From Chloroflexota bacterium (GTDB lineage: Bacteria; Chloroflexota; Limnocylindria; Limnocylindrales; CSP1-4): DNA of 7,463 nt. The DNA is taken from the NCBI GenBank assembly GCA_013695255.1, contig JACDAV010000334.1:1-7463 (forward strand), written 5' to 3'. Below, piece after piece: positions 1 to 6,302 of the stretch. The notes under the pieces are model-generated. The model saw nothing but the letters and a program-made list of their open reading frames with translations. It had not been told where the DNA came from and ran no database searches. Position 1 is the first letter of the stretch; each line of letters starts with the position of its first letter. The position numbers and the translations under genes were made by a program.

Positions 1-157
1 CGATGATAGCGGCCAGCGTGGATCGAGATGCGGCCACGCGATACGCGGCGATTCCTGTCGAACGCCCGGCAGGGCAGGCGAGGGCTCACGAGCGGTGATC
101 GACCGGCCGATGAGGTTGGTCGCCGCGATGAGTCTGAAGAGCGAGATAGCACCCCGC

Positions 158-162
158 AGGAG
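158..162 (+). promoter_or_regulatory. Ribosome binding site of the alpha/beta hydrolase
   Basis: AGGAG lies 6 bases before the ATG at 169. It decides the start: the same frame is open back to an ATG at 28, but that 47-codon extension is rich in Arg, Asp and Ser, resembles no hydrolase N-terminus and has no comparable Shine-Dalgarno sequence. No convincing -35/-10 pair was seen in bases 1-157. Confidence 0.75.
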
Positions 163-168
163 AGCATC

Positions 169-1146
169 ATGGCTGAGCCGACGACTCACACCCTGGACGT
201 GCCCGGGGCTGTCCTCACCTATGACGTCCGGAGCAACGACTCGAGCACGGCGCCGGTCCTGTTCCTGATCGGGTCACCCATGGGCGCTGGCGGTTTCGAC
301 ACGCTGGCGGGGCACTTCACCGACCGCATGGTCGTGACCTACGACCCCCGCGGGGTGGAACGCAGCAAGCGCACCGACGACGCCAGCGAGTCCACGCCCG
401 ATCAGCACGCGGACGACCTGCACCGGCTGATCTCGAGGCTGGACGCCGGTCCCGTGGAGATCTTCGCCAGCAGCGGCGGTGCCGTGAACGCGTTGGCCCT
501 GGTGGCCCGGCATCCGGAGCAGGTCCGGACGCTCGTCGCGCATGAGCCTCCCGCCGCCCACGTCCTGCCGGATCGCGAGGAGGCGCTGGCCGCGTGCGTC
601 GACATCCACGCGACGTATCTGCGGAGCGGCCTCGGTCCCGCGATGGCAAAGTTCATCGCGCTTGTCAGCCACAAGGGTCCGGTCCCGGCCGATTACGCCG
701 ACCGGCCCGCTCCCGACCCTGCCATGTTCGGGCTGCCGACCGAGGACGACGGCTCCCGGACCGACCCGCTGGTCGGGCAGAACATCGTATCGGGCACCCA
801 CTATCAGTTCGACTTCGAGGCCCTCCGTGCGGCTTCGACCCGCATCGTCATCGGCGCGGGAGCCGAATCGGAGGGCGAGCTGGCCCATCGCGCGGCGGTG
901 GCGGTGGCCGAGCGGCTGGGGACGAGGCCCGTCACCTTCCCCAGCGGCCATGGCGGTTTTCTCGGCGGCGAGTACGGCCAGACGGGCGACCCGGACGCCT
1001 TCGCGGCCACGCTGCGCCAGGTCCTCACCGGCGAGGGCTGGATCACGCGCGAGGTGGAGCGCCCACCTGAGCCGGTCATGCGTCAGCGGCCACTTCCCGG
1101 AACGCCAACAACGACCGAGCTGATCTCTCAGGACCGGGGGGCATGA
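169..1146 (+). CDS. Alpha/beta hydrolase
   Basis: A 325-residue cytoplasmic protein of the alpha/beta-hydrolase fold, probably an esterase or related hydrolase of unknown substrate. Seen in the sequence: the first core strand and oxyanion-loop region LFLIGSPMGAGG (residues 31-42), where IGSP stands in place of the usual His-Gly; YDPRG at 58-62, the strand and turn typical of the family; the nucleophile elbow ASSGG at 100-104 with Ser102 as likely nucleophile (small-x-Ser-x-Gly); and catalytic His261 in the GHGGF stretch. The acid is probably one of the Glu residues at 233-237, after the strand TRIVIGAG. Residues 135-205 form the helical cap. There is no signal peptide or membrane segment. It stands alone on the plus strand, convergent with the minus-strand operon. 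The last 25 residues are Pro/Thr-rich and probably disordered. The fold assignment is firm; the substrate cannot be read from the sequence. Confidence 0.88.
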   Translation: MAEPTTHTLDVPGAVLTYDVRSNDSSTAPVLFLIGSPMGAGGFDTLAGHFTDRMVVTYDPRGVERSKRTDDASESTPDQHADDLHRLISRLDAGPVEIFASSGGAVNALALVARHPEQVRTLVAHEPPAAHVLPDREEALAACVDIHATYLRSGLGPAMAKFIALVSHKGPVPADYADRPAPDPAMFGLPTEDDGSRTDPLVGQNIVSGTHYQFDFEALRAASTRIVIGAGAESEGELAHRAAVAVAERLGTRPVTFPSGHGGFLGGEYGQTGDPDAFAATLRQVLTGEGWITREVERPPEPVMRQRPLPGTPTTTELISQDRGA

Positions 1147-1168
1147 CGGGTCACGACCGACGACGCTC

Positions 1169-1196
1169 CCGGCGGCGGACGCGCCGAGGCCGCCGG
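1169..1196. terminator. GC-rich hairpin between convergent genes (possible terminator)
   Basis: An 8-bp perfect stem (CCGGCGGC at 1169-1176 pairing with GCCGCCGG at 1189-1196) encloses a 12-base loop. It starts 22 bases after the hydrolase stop and lies 110 bases beyond the kinase stop on the other strand, so it could end transcripts from either side. No T-tract follows on either strand, so it is not a canonical intrinsic terminator, and in DNA this GC-rich such stems also arise by chance. Confidence 0.3.
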
Positions 1197-1305
1197 CGTG
1201 GCGGGTCGGCGACGAGCGGGACGTACACGGTCACCGAGGACGAGGTCCTGCTGGCCTACGACGAGGGGATCAACTGTCCTGGCGTACCTCCGGCAGGGCT
1301 GACCG

Positions 1306-2208
1306 TCAGGGACGACGTCGCGGCCCCGCCACTCGGACGAGGTCCGCCTCCGTCCAGGCCGGAAGGGCGCCCGCGCGCGAGGCCACGAAGGCGCCGAGGG
1401 TGACCGCGCGCGCCAGGACGTCGGCGGCCTGTCGGCCGCGGAGCAGGCCGTCGAGCAGCGCCGCCGCGAACGCATCGCCGGACCCGACCGTGTCGACGAC
1501 CTCGACGGCGGGCGGGCGGGCCGCCAGGTAGTCGCCGTCCAGCAGCAGGCCCGCCCCGTCTGCCCCGAAGGTGATGCAGACGGCCCGCAGCCCGAAGCGC
1601 GCGGATGCTGCCCGAGCGAATGCCTCGGGCGTCCGGGTTGTGCCCCACCCCAGCCCCGCGACGACCTCCATCTCGCTCCTGCTCAGCTTGAGGACCGTCG
1701 CCAGCGATGCGAGCTCCTCCAGCAGCGCCGGCTCCCAGCCATCGGTGCGGAGGTTGACGTCGTACAGCCGGACGGGCGACGGCAGCGCAGACAGCAGTCG
1801 GCGGGTCCAGGCGACGATCGGCTGCCTCCGCTGGGCCACGGTGCCGAAGACGATCGCGTCGGGCGACCATGCGATCGTCTCGGCCAGCGCAGCGGGGTTG
1901 AGAGCGAGCTCCTCCCAGGCCACGCCGGTCGCGATCGCGAACTCGGGGCTGCCTCGCCGGTCGACGACGACGCTGGCGGTCCCGGTCGGGCGACCGGGAA
2001 GGACCCGAACGAGCTCCCGCCCGATGCCCTCGGCCGCAAGGATGTCGAGCGCGCGCCGGCCGAGCTCGTCGTCGCCCACCGCCGTCGCGTAGCGGACGCC
2101 GTGCCCGAACCGGTTGAGGTGGGCGACGACGTTGAACGGCGCACCGCCGAGGCGGGGTCCACCGGGGAGCAGGTCCCACAGGATCTCGCCGATACCGAGG
2201 GCGCGCAT
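1306..2208 (-). CDS. PfkB-family carbohydrate kinase, fructokinase-like
   Basis: A 300-residue cytoplasmic sugar kinase of the ribokinase/PfkB family, which transfers phosphate from ATP to a sugar hydroxyl. Seen: N-terminal strand and substrate loop ALGIGEILWDLLPGG (3-17); LGGAPFNVVAHLNRFG at 20-35, the form of the first PfkB signature common in fructokinases; TAVGDDELG (42-50); YDVNLR (149-154), equivalent to the DxNxR stretch of the family; KLSRSEME (174-181); and the C-terminal signature DTVGSGDAF (239-247), whose GSGD anion hole carries the catalytic base Asp245. The length is normal for the family. It is the last gene of the operon, 10 bases after the dehydrogenase stop. Adjacency to a polyol-type dehydrogenase supports fructose or a related ketose as substrate, but other sugars are possible because PfkB specificity is hard to read from sequence. 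The start is the first ATG that gives a complete N-terminal strand. Confidence 0.9.
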   Translation of the reverse strand: MRALGIGEILWDLLPGGPRLGGAPFNVVAHLNRFGHGVRYATAVGDDELGRRALDILAAEGIGRELVRVLPGRPTGTASVVVDRRGSPEFAIATGVAWEELALNPAALAETIAWSPDAIVFGTVAQRRQPIVAWTRRLLSALPSPVRLYDVNLRTDGWEPALLEELASLATVLKLSRSEMEVVAGLGWGTTRTPEAFARAASARFGLRAVCITFGADGAGLLLDGDYLAARPPAVEVVDTVGSGDAFAAALLDGLLRGRQAADVLARAVTLGAFVASRAGALPAWTEADLVRVAGPRRRP

Positions 2209-2215
2209 CGATCGG

Positions 2216-2220
2216 CCCCT
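2216..2220 (-). promoter_or_regulatory. Shine-Dalgarno-like site of the kinase gene
   Basis: AGGGG (minus strand) sits 7 bases before the kinase ATG. It overlaps the TAG stop of the dehydrogenase gene, so termination of one gene and initiation of the next occur at nearly the same place, which favours translational coupling. The match to AGGAGG is only partial. Confidence 0.45.
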
Positions 2221-3268
2221 ACTCGAAGACGATCGCGACCTTGCCGCTCGTCCCGGCGTCCATCGTCGCGTAGGCGTCGGCGGCCTGCTCGAGCGCGAAC
2301 CGGTGCGTCACCGTGATCTCCGGGCGAAGGCTCCAGCGCGGGATCCGCTCGACCAGGTCCTCCATGGTGCCGATGCTCGTCACCCACGACCCGTGGATCG
2401 TCTTCTGGTCGTGGATCAGATCGGGGCTCGGGTTCAGCTCGACCGTGCCGCCCTCGCCGACGAAGGCGATCCGTGCCCAGTGACGGGTGCCGCGGACGGC
2501 CAGCTGGCGGCCGGCGGAGGCGCCCGAGGTGTCGATCGCCACCTCGCAGCCGTGTCCGTCCGTTGCCTCGCGGATCCGCTCCACGGCATGTTCGTCCGCC
2601 GGGACGACGAGGTCCGCCAGGCCCAGGCGCTCGGTCAGCGCTCGCCGCTCGGGCGAGATCTCGACGCCGATGAGCCTGGTGGCGCCGCGCGCACGCGCCA
2701 GCATGAGCGACGCGAGACCCATCGGTCCGAGCCCGACGACGAGCGCCGTGTCGTCACCGGACACGGCGATCCGCCGGATGGCCTCGTAGCAGGTCCCGAA
2801 GCCGCAGGCCACGCAGGCTCCGTCGATGAAGCTCATCGAGTCCGGCAGGCGGATGCAATCGGCCTCCTCGGCGAGGCAGTACTCCGCGTTGCCGCCGTCC
2901 CGCTGCCACCCGTAGGCGGCCCGCCGTGGGCTGGAGCAGCTGATCTGGTAGCCCGTTCGGCAGTCGTGGCACAGCCCGCAGCCGCTGATGTGGTAGAGCA
3001 GGACCCGGTCACCCTCCCGGAAGCCCCGGACGTCCGGCCCCGTCTCGACGATCCGGCCGGCCGGCTCGTGACCGCAGATCACGCCCTGGTAGCGCTCCGG
3101 GCCCGTCCCCAGGTGCTCCCGATAGATCGCCCGGATGTCGCTGCCGCAGATCGTGGAGGCCCCCATCCGCAGGAGGACCTGGCCGGGCCCGGGCTCGGGG
3201 ACCGGGAACTGGCGGAGCTCGACGGTCCGGTTGCCCGGCAGGACCGCGCCGAGCATCGACTTCGCCAT
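2219..3268 (-). CDS. Zinc-dependent medium-chain alcohol/polyol dehydrogenase
   Basis: A 349-residue cytosolic medium-chain dehydrogenase (MDR superfamily) of the threonine/sorbitol dehydrogenase type, oxidising an alcohol or polyol to a ketone or aldehyde with NAD(P)+. Seen: an N-terminal GroES-like domain with catalytic-zinc ligands Cys41 (in CGSD) and the GHE motif His67-Glu68; a complete structural-zinc loop with Cys97, Cys100, Cys103 and Cys111; and a Rossmann domain with GLGPMG at 179-184. Glu203, at the end of the second Rossmann strand (IGVEIS), is the position where an acidic residue usually means NAD+ rather than NADP+. Length is normal. The start at 3268 is supported by GGAGG 6 bases upstream. 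It follows the amidohydrolase by 17 bases and precedes the sugar kinase by 10. Substrate is not determined; a sugar alcohol is favoured by the neighbouring fructokinase-like gene. Confidence 0.9.
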   Translation of the reverse strand: MAKSMLGAVLPGNRTVELRQFPVPEPGPGQVLLRMGASTICGSDIRAIYREHLGTGPERYQGVICGHEPAGRIVETGPDVRGFREGDRVLLYHISGCGLCHDCRTGYQISCSSPRRAAYGWQRDGGNAEYCLAEEADCIRLPDSMSFIDGACVACGFGTCYEAIRRIAVSGDDTALVVGLGPMGLASLMLARARGATRLIGVEISPERRALTERLGLADLVVPADEHAVERIREATDGHGCEVAIDTSGASAGRQLAVRGTRHWARIAFVGEGGTVELNPSPDLIHDQKTIHGSWVTSIGTMEDLVERIPRWSLRPEITVTHRFALEQAADAYATMDAGTSGKVAIVFE

Positions 3269-3274
3269 GCATTG

Positions 3275-3279
3275 CCTCC
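3275..3279 (-). promoter_or_regulatory. Ribosome binding site of the dehydrogenase
   Basis: GGAGG (minus strand), extended to GGGAGG at 3275-3280, lies 6 bases before the dehydrogenase ATG, inside the 17-base gap after the amidohydrolase stop. It is the strongest Shine-Dalgarno sequence in the operon and fixes the start, although the reading frame remains open far upstream. Confidence 0.75.
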
Positions 3280-3285
3280 CGCGTG

Positions 3286-4488
3286 TCAGACCACCCGGTC
3301 GCCGCCCAGGTAGACGGCCTCGATTCGCCGGTCGAGCGTGGCGAGCTCGTACGGGTCGCCGGCGACGACGACGAGATCGGCCAGCTTGCCCGGCTCGAGG
3401 GCGCCTCGATCGTCGGCAACCCCGAGGAGCTCGGCGGCCGCGCGCGTGGTGGCCAGCAGCACCTCGCGCGGCGACATGCCGCCGTCGGCCATGAGCGCCA
3501 GCTCGCGCAGGTTCTGACCGTGCGGTGTCACGCCGCTGTCCGTGCCCATCGCGATCCGGACGCCGGCCTGGACGGCGCGCGCGAACGACGCTCGGTGCGC
3601 GTCGATGACGGCCCGGGCCTTGTCCACCATGGCCGGCGCGACCTGGGCGCCCGCCTCGACCGCGTCGATGACGCCCTGCGGGGCGATGAGCGTGGGCACC
3701 AGCCAGGTTCCGCGCTGGAGCATCAGGTCGACCGCCTCGTCGTCGAGGTAGATGCCGTGCTCGATCGAGCGGATCCCCGCGCGCACGGCGTTCTTGATCC
3801 CGTCCGTCGCCTGGGCGTGGGCCATCACGAAGATCCCCGCCGCCGTCGCCTCCTCGACGAGCGCATCGAGCTCGGCGGGTCGGAAGTGGGCGTGGGTCGG
3901 CTTGTCGCGGGGCGAGAGGACGCCGCCGGAGGTCGCCACCTTGATCACGTCGGCACCCATCCGGATCAGCTCGCGGACCTTGGCCCGCATCCCGTCGGCG
4001 CCGTCGACGATCGTGTCCGGCACGCCGGGATGCGTCGCCAGCAGCATCAGGCGGTTGCCGGAGGGCAGCCACTCGTCGCCGTGGCCGCCCGTCTGGCTCA
4101 GCATCGACAGGCTGACCTGGAGGCGTGGTCCGGCGATCAGCCGATCCTCGAGCGCCTGCTTGATCCCGAGATCGGCGCCGCCGGCGTCGCGCGCGCTCGT
4201 GATCCCTGCCCGCAGCGTCGCCTGCAGGTTGTGCGCCGCCACGTAGAACTGGTACGAGAACGGCTGATTGGCGAGGACCATGCGGTCGATCGTGCCCAGC
4301 ACGACGTGGGTGTGGCAGTCGAACAGCCCGGGCAGGATGGTCCTCCCCTCGAGGTCCACCCGCTCGTCGCCGTCGAGGCCCGGGCCCACGTCGACGATCC
4401 GGCCTCCCTCGACGGCAACGTCGGCCGGGGCGGGGTCCGCACCGGTGCCATCCCAGACGCGCGCACCGCCGAACACGGTCCTGGTCAT
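3286..4488 (-). CDS. Metal-dependent amidohydrolase, imidazolonepropionase/Xaa-Pro dipeptidase-like
   Basis: A 400-residue cytoplasmic enzyme of the amidohydrolase superfamily (TIM barrel flanked by a small beta-sandwich), related to the imidazolonepropionase-like and Xaa-Pro-dipeptidase-like groups. Seen: beta-sandwich start with ARVWDGTGADP (9-19); metal ligands His59 and His61 in CHTH; Lys183 in VIKVATSGG, placed where these groups use a carboxylated lysine to bridge two metals; His224 in MAHA; His244 in SIEHG; Asp317 in GTDSG; and the C-terminal return to the sandwich with EPGKLADLVV (365-374). The ligand set for a binuclear site is complete, so the enzyme should be active. The QTGGHGD loop (132-138) is typical of this group. 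Its ATG overlaps the stop of the thioesterase gene (ATGA); only a short AGG precedes it, so translation is probably coupled. A cyclic amide or a dipeptide is a reasonable substrate guess, but the context does not decide it. Confidence 0.9.
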   Translation of the reverse strand: MTRTVFGGARVWDGTGADPAPADVAVEGGRIVDVGPGLDGDERVDLEGRTILPGLFDCHTHVVLGTIDRMVLANQPFSYQFYVAAHNLQATLRAGITSARDAGGADLGIKQALEDRLIAGPRLQVSLSMLSQTGGHGDEWLPSGNRLMLLATHPGVPDTIVDGADGMRAKVRELIRMGADVIKVATSGGVLSPRDKPTHAHFRPAELDALVEEATAAGIFVMAHAQATDGIKNAVRAGIRSIEHGIYLDDEAVDLMLQRGTWLVPTLIAPQGVIDAVEAGAQVAPAMVDKARAVIDAHRASFARAVQAGVRIAMGTDSGVTPHGQNLRELALMADGGMSPREVLLATTRAAAELLGVADDRGALEPGKLADLVVVAGDPYELATLDRRIEAVYLGGDRVV

Positions 4489-5276
4489 GACCTGGCGCCG
4501 TCCGGGGCCGCCGGCTGGGTGCCGGCGGCGCTGATCGTCGCCCGAAAGAGGTCCGCGCCGGCCGAGGTGCGCAGGCGGCATGCCCAGCCACCGTCGTGGG
4601 CCCAGGTACGCGCCTCGATCGCGTCGCCTGGTCCGGCCGCCGCCGCGTACTCGAGCCGCAGGTGGAGCGGACGCCGGTGCACGACCGCGGCCGCTTCGCC
4701 ACCGGCGCCATCGAGGGCGTCCAGGAGCCAGTCGACGTAGACCGCGTTGTTGACGTGGTTCATCGGATCCAGCTCGTGCGCCCGCACCGTGAAGCGGCTG
4801 ACCGAGGCGGCGGCCGGCGGTTCGGCCAGGGCGACGCGCACGAGCGGCTCGGTGAGGAGGCGCCCCGGGAAGCGCTCCGGGATCGCCGCCGGGACGCGGG
4901 TCAGCCGCCCCCGGCCATCGATCATCACCCAGTCCGTCTGGACCCATGCCGCCAGCCGCCCGTCCGCGGTCCGGCACTCGGCACGCCGCCTGGCCCAGAT
5001 CCGCTGGTAGCCGAGGACGGCCGTTGTGATCGCCAGCCGGGCTCCCGTGGCGATCCGGTCGACCACCTCGATCTCGGCGGCCCGGACGACCCAGGCGAGG
5101 TCGTGCGCCCCGTACCAGCCGCGGTCGAAGCCGCGCGCCTCGGAATGCCGCCAACCGATGTCCTGGGCGTACCGGAGCAGGCTCGAGGTCCGCAGCAGCC
5201 CATCCGGCCCGGCCTCGTCGAAGCGGACGCGGTACGTGCCCGCGTGGCGCAGCTCATCTCCCCCCTGATCGGTCAT
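4485..5276 (-). CDS. Acyl-ACP thioesterase-like double hot-dog protein
   Basis: A 263-residue cytoplasmic protein made of two hot-dog domains, like bacterial acyl-ACP thioesterases (PF01643 type), which release fatty acids from acyl carrier protein or a related thioester. Seen: the first domain, about residues 12-130, opens with YRVRFDEAGPDGLLRTSSLL and continues with the long helix LLRYAQDIGWRHSEARGF (33-50); the second domain, about 160-255, carries DPMNHVNNAVY (170-180), the Asp-x-x-x-His-Val-Asn-Asn motif at the start of its helix. In plant FatA/FatB the residue two after the catalytic Asp is Asn; here it is Met172, as in many 4HBT-type thioesterases. The ATG is chosen because the conserved N-terminus starts 14 residues later; no Shine-Dalgarno is visible. 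The gene overlaps both neighbours by ATGA, so coupling is likely. The natural acyl substrate is unknown. Confidence 0.82.
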   Translation of the reverse strand: MTDQGGDELRHAGTYRVRFDEAGPDGLLRTSSLLRYAQDIGWRHSEARGFDRGWYGAHDLAWVVRAAEIEVVDRIATGARLAITTAVLGYQRIWARRRAECRTADGRLAAWVQTDWVMIDGRGRLTRVPAAIPERFPGRLLTEPLVRVALAEPPAAASVSRFTVRAHELDPMNHVNNAVYVDWLLDALDGAGGEAAAVVHRRPLHLRLEYAAAAGPGDAIEARTWAHDGGWACRLRTSAGADLFRATISAAGTQPAAPDGARS

Positions 5277-5989
5277 GAGGGGCGGCCGGGGTCCGCCCCG
5301 GCGAGCGCTCCGGGAACACCCGGCCTCCCGCCGGCCAGCGCATCCAGGCTCTCGAGGGCGACCAGCCGGACGCCGGGCGTCGGGGTCTGCCGGGCGAGCC
5401 GGACGCGGCAGGAGCGGCGTGAGTCGAACACGACGAGGGCGGTGACCAGCCGGGCGCCCTCCAGCTCGGCATTCCGGCGGGCCAGGTCGAGCTGGAGGAG
5501 CACCTCGGCGTTGATCCCGCGGGCGCCCCACTTGCAGTCGTAGGCCTCGGCACGATCGGGCAGCTCCACGGTGACGTCGTAGGGATGGATCTCCGACCGG
5601 ACACCGTCGAACAGGATGCGGCGCTCGCGGTGCACGGCCGCGGGCTGCACCCGCTGGGCAAGGAGCCGCTCGGTCAGCGCCTCGACGATCGCGCCGCGGT
5701 ACAGGCTGCGGGCATGCTCCCCGCGTCCCGCGACGTCGAGTGCGGCGGTCAGCACGGCCTCCGAGCGCTCAGACTCGGCGGCTTCTGCCCGCGGACCGAA
5801 CAGCGTCGGGAACATGACCCGCCACGCCGCCGGATCGTCGCTCTGGCCGTTCATGGCTGCCCGGGCCAGCAGCCGCTGGCCAGTCGTCGCGGCCGCCAGC
5901 AGCTGGGCGGCACGGGCGACCGTGGGATCCGCCTGGACTCCGGCGTACACGACCGCCCGAGCGTCCCGCGAGGCGTCCTGGAAGCGCAT
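5273..5989 (-). CDS. Probable PD-(D/E)XK nuclease-fold protein, family not recognised
   Basis: A 238-residue protein that I cannot assign to a named family. Residues 1-85 are helical and Ala/Arg-rich. Residues 93-190 have the order of a restriction-endonuclease-like core: helix SLYRGAIVEALTERLL (95-110) with Glu103 in an Arg-Gly-x-x-Val-Glu context; a strand near 119-132; strand PYDVTVEL with Asp138; strand ending in Asp151-Cys152-Lys153 (the D/E-x-K triad element); helix AEVLLQLDLARRNAE (161-175); then hydrophobic strand LVTALVVFDS (181-190). This matches the alpha-beta-beta-beta-alpha-beta core with all active-site residues, so nuclease activity is inferred, not shown. The Gly/Pro-rich tail (218-238) looks disordered. 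It starts 3 bases after the 98-residue gene and overlaps the thioesterase gene by ATGA. Its place among metabolic genes is unusual for a nuclease. It could also be an inactive or non-nuclease member of the fold. Confidence 0.75.
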   Translation of the reverse strand: MRFQDASRDARAVVYAGVQADPTVARAAQLLAAATTGQRLLARAAMNGQSDDPAAWRVMFPTLFGPRAEAAESERSEAVLTAALDVAGRGEHARSLYRGAIVEALTERLLAQRVQPAAVHRERRILFDGVRSEIHPYDVTVELPDRAEAYDCKWGARGINAEVLLQLDLARRNAELEGARLVTALVVFDSRRSCRVRLARQTPTPGVRLVALESLDALAGGRPGVPGALAGADPGRPS

Positions 5990-5992
5990 CGC

Positions 5993-6289
5993 TCAGCCGG
6001 TCTCGCCGAGCGCGAGCAGGACGATCTGGGGATAGGTCGACAGCCAGTCGATGGCCCGATGCGGGTCCTCGATCGCCTCGATCTCGACGGAGGCCCGCTC
6101 GACCGCCTCGAGGACGCCAGGCTCGACCGACGCAGTTCCGCGAGCGGTCGCGACCTGGACGAGGCGGGCGCGCCACACGGCGTGGAGATCGGTGACGTAC
6201 TGCCACTCGTCTTCAACGGCCTCACCCGCTCGAGCAAGGGCGTCGAGCGCGGACGTCGCGCGGGCAATGGTGTCGTGGACGTCGGGCAT
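5993..6289 (-). CDS. Small acidic helical protein, function unknown
   Basis: A 98-residue protein, unrecognised, and the first gene of the operon. It appears wholly helical: helices about 5-22, 24-50, 56-74 and 77-94, with hydrophobic positions spaced as in a small bundle. It is clearly acidic (about 17 Asp/Glu against 7 Arg and no Lys), unlike the basic 91-residue protein upstream. There is no signal peptide, membrane segment or metal-binding cluster. The stop TGA is 3 bases before the ATG of the nuclease-fold gene, so the two are almost certainly co-expressed, and the acidic protein could bind that partner. The start at 6289 is preferred because the frame upstream is Arg/Pro-rich, overlaps the next gene and shows no conserved look; no Shine-Dalgarno precedes it, consistent with a leaderless start. 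Confidence 0.7.
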   Translation of the reverse strand: MPDVHDTIARATSALDALARAGEAVEDEWQYVTDLHAVWRARLVQVATARGTASVEPGVLEAVERASVEIEAIEDPHRAIDWLSTYPQIVLLALGETG

Positions 6290-6296
6290 GCCGACA

Positions 6297-6302
6297 AGGG
6301 TA
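6297..6302 (-). promoter_or_regulatory. -10-like element for a leaderless operon start
   Basis: TACCCT on the minus strand fits the TAnnnT form of the -10 hexamer used in high-GC bacteria. Only 7 bases separate it from the ATG at 6289, so a transcript would begin at or next to the start codon. No Shine-Dalgarno is present, as expected for leaderless translation. No clear TTGACA-like -35 lies 16-19 bases upstream. Confidence 0.45.

Noticed and set aside
28..168. In-frame N-terminal extension of the alpha/beta hydrolase to an ATG at 28
   Set aside because: The extension has no conserved look or signal-peptide character, and AGGAG at 158-162 points to the ATG at 169.
1290..1300. CTGACCGTCAG-type short inverted repeat at the kinase stop codon as a terminator
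   Set aside because: The arms are 5 bases with a 1-base centre, there is no T-tract, and the element overlaps the end of the coding region.
1143..1403. An 86-codon plus-strand frame whose ATG overlaps the hydrolase stop as ATGA
   Set aside because: It runs about 100 bases into the 3' end of the kinase gene on the other strand, and most of it is Arg/Gly/Pro-rich. Only a short internal stretch looks protein-like, which is reported as a finding rather than a gene.
2114..3313. A 399-codon plus-strand frame opposite the dehydrogenase
   Set aside because: Low-complexity Arg/Ala/Asp/Val composition, no ribosome binding site and antisense to a gene with all zinc ligands intact.
2219..4711. A single 830-codon minus-strand frame joining the dehydrogenase to upstream sequence
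   Set aside because: Only the part from 3268 down matches a protein family. The upstream part is Arg/Gly/Pro-rich and out of frame with the real amidohydrolase, and a strong ribosome binding site marks the ATG at 3268.
3283..4740. A 485-codon open frame on the plus strand opposite the amidohydrolase, and part of the thioesterase, gene
   Set aside because: Its translation is a repetitive His/Arg/Asp/Ala/Gly mixture with no fold pattern, and it is antisense to genes with complete catalytic motifs. Long antisense frames are expected at this GC content.
3286..5154. A 622-codon minus-strand frame that would fuse extra sequence to the amidohydrolase
   Set aside because: The amidohydrolase N-terminus begins cleanly at 4488; sequence before it is an off-frame reading of the thioesterase gene. 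No fusion is supported.
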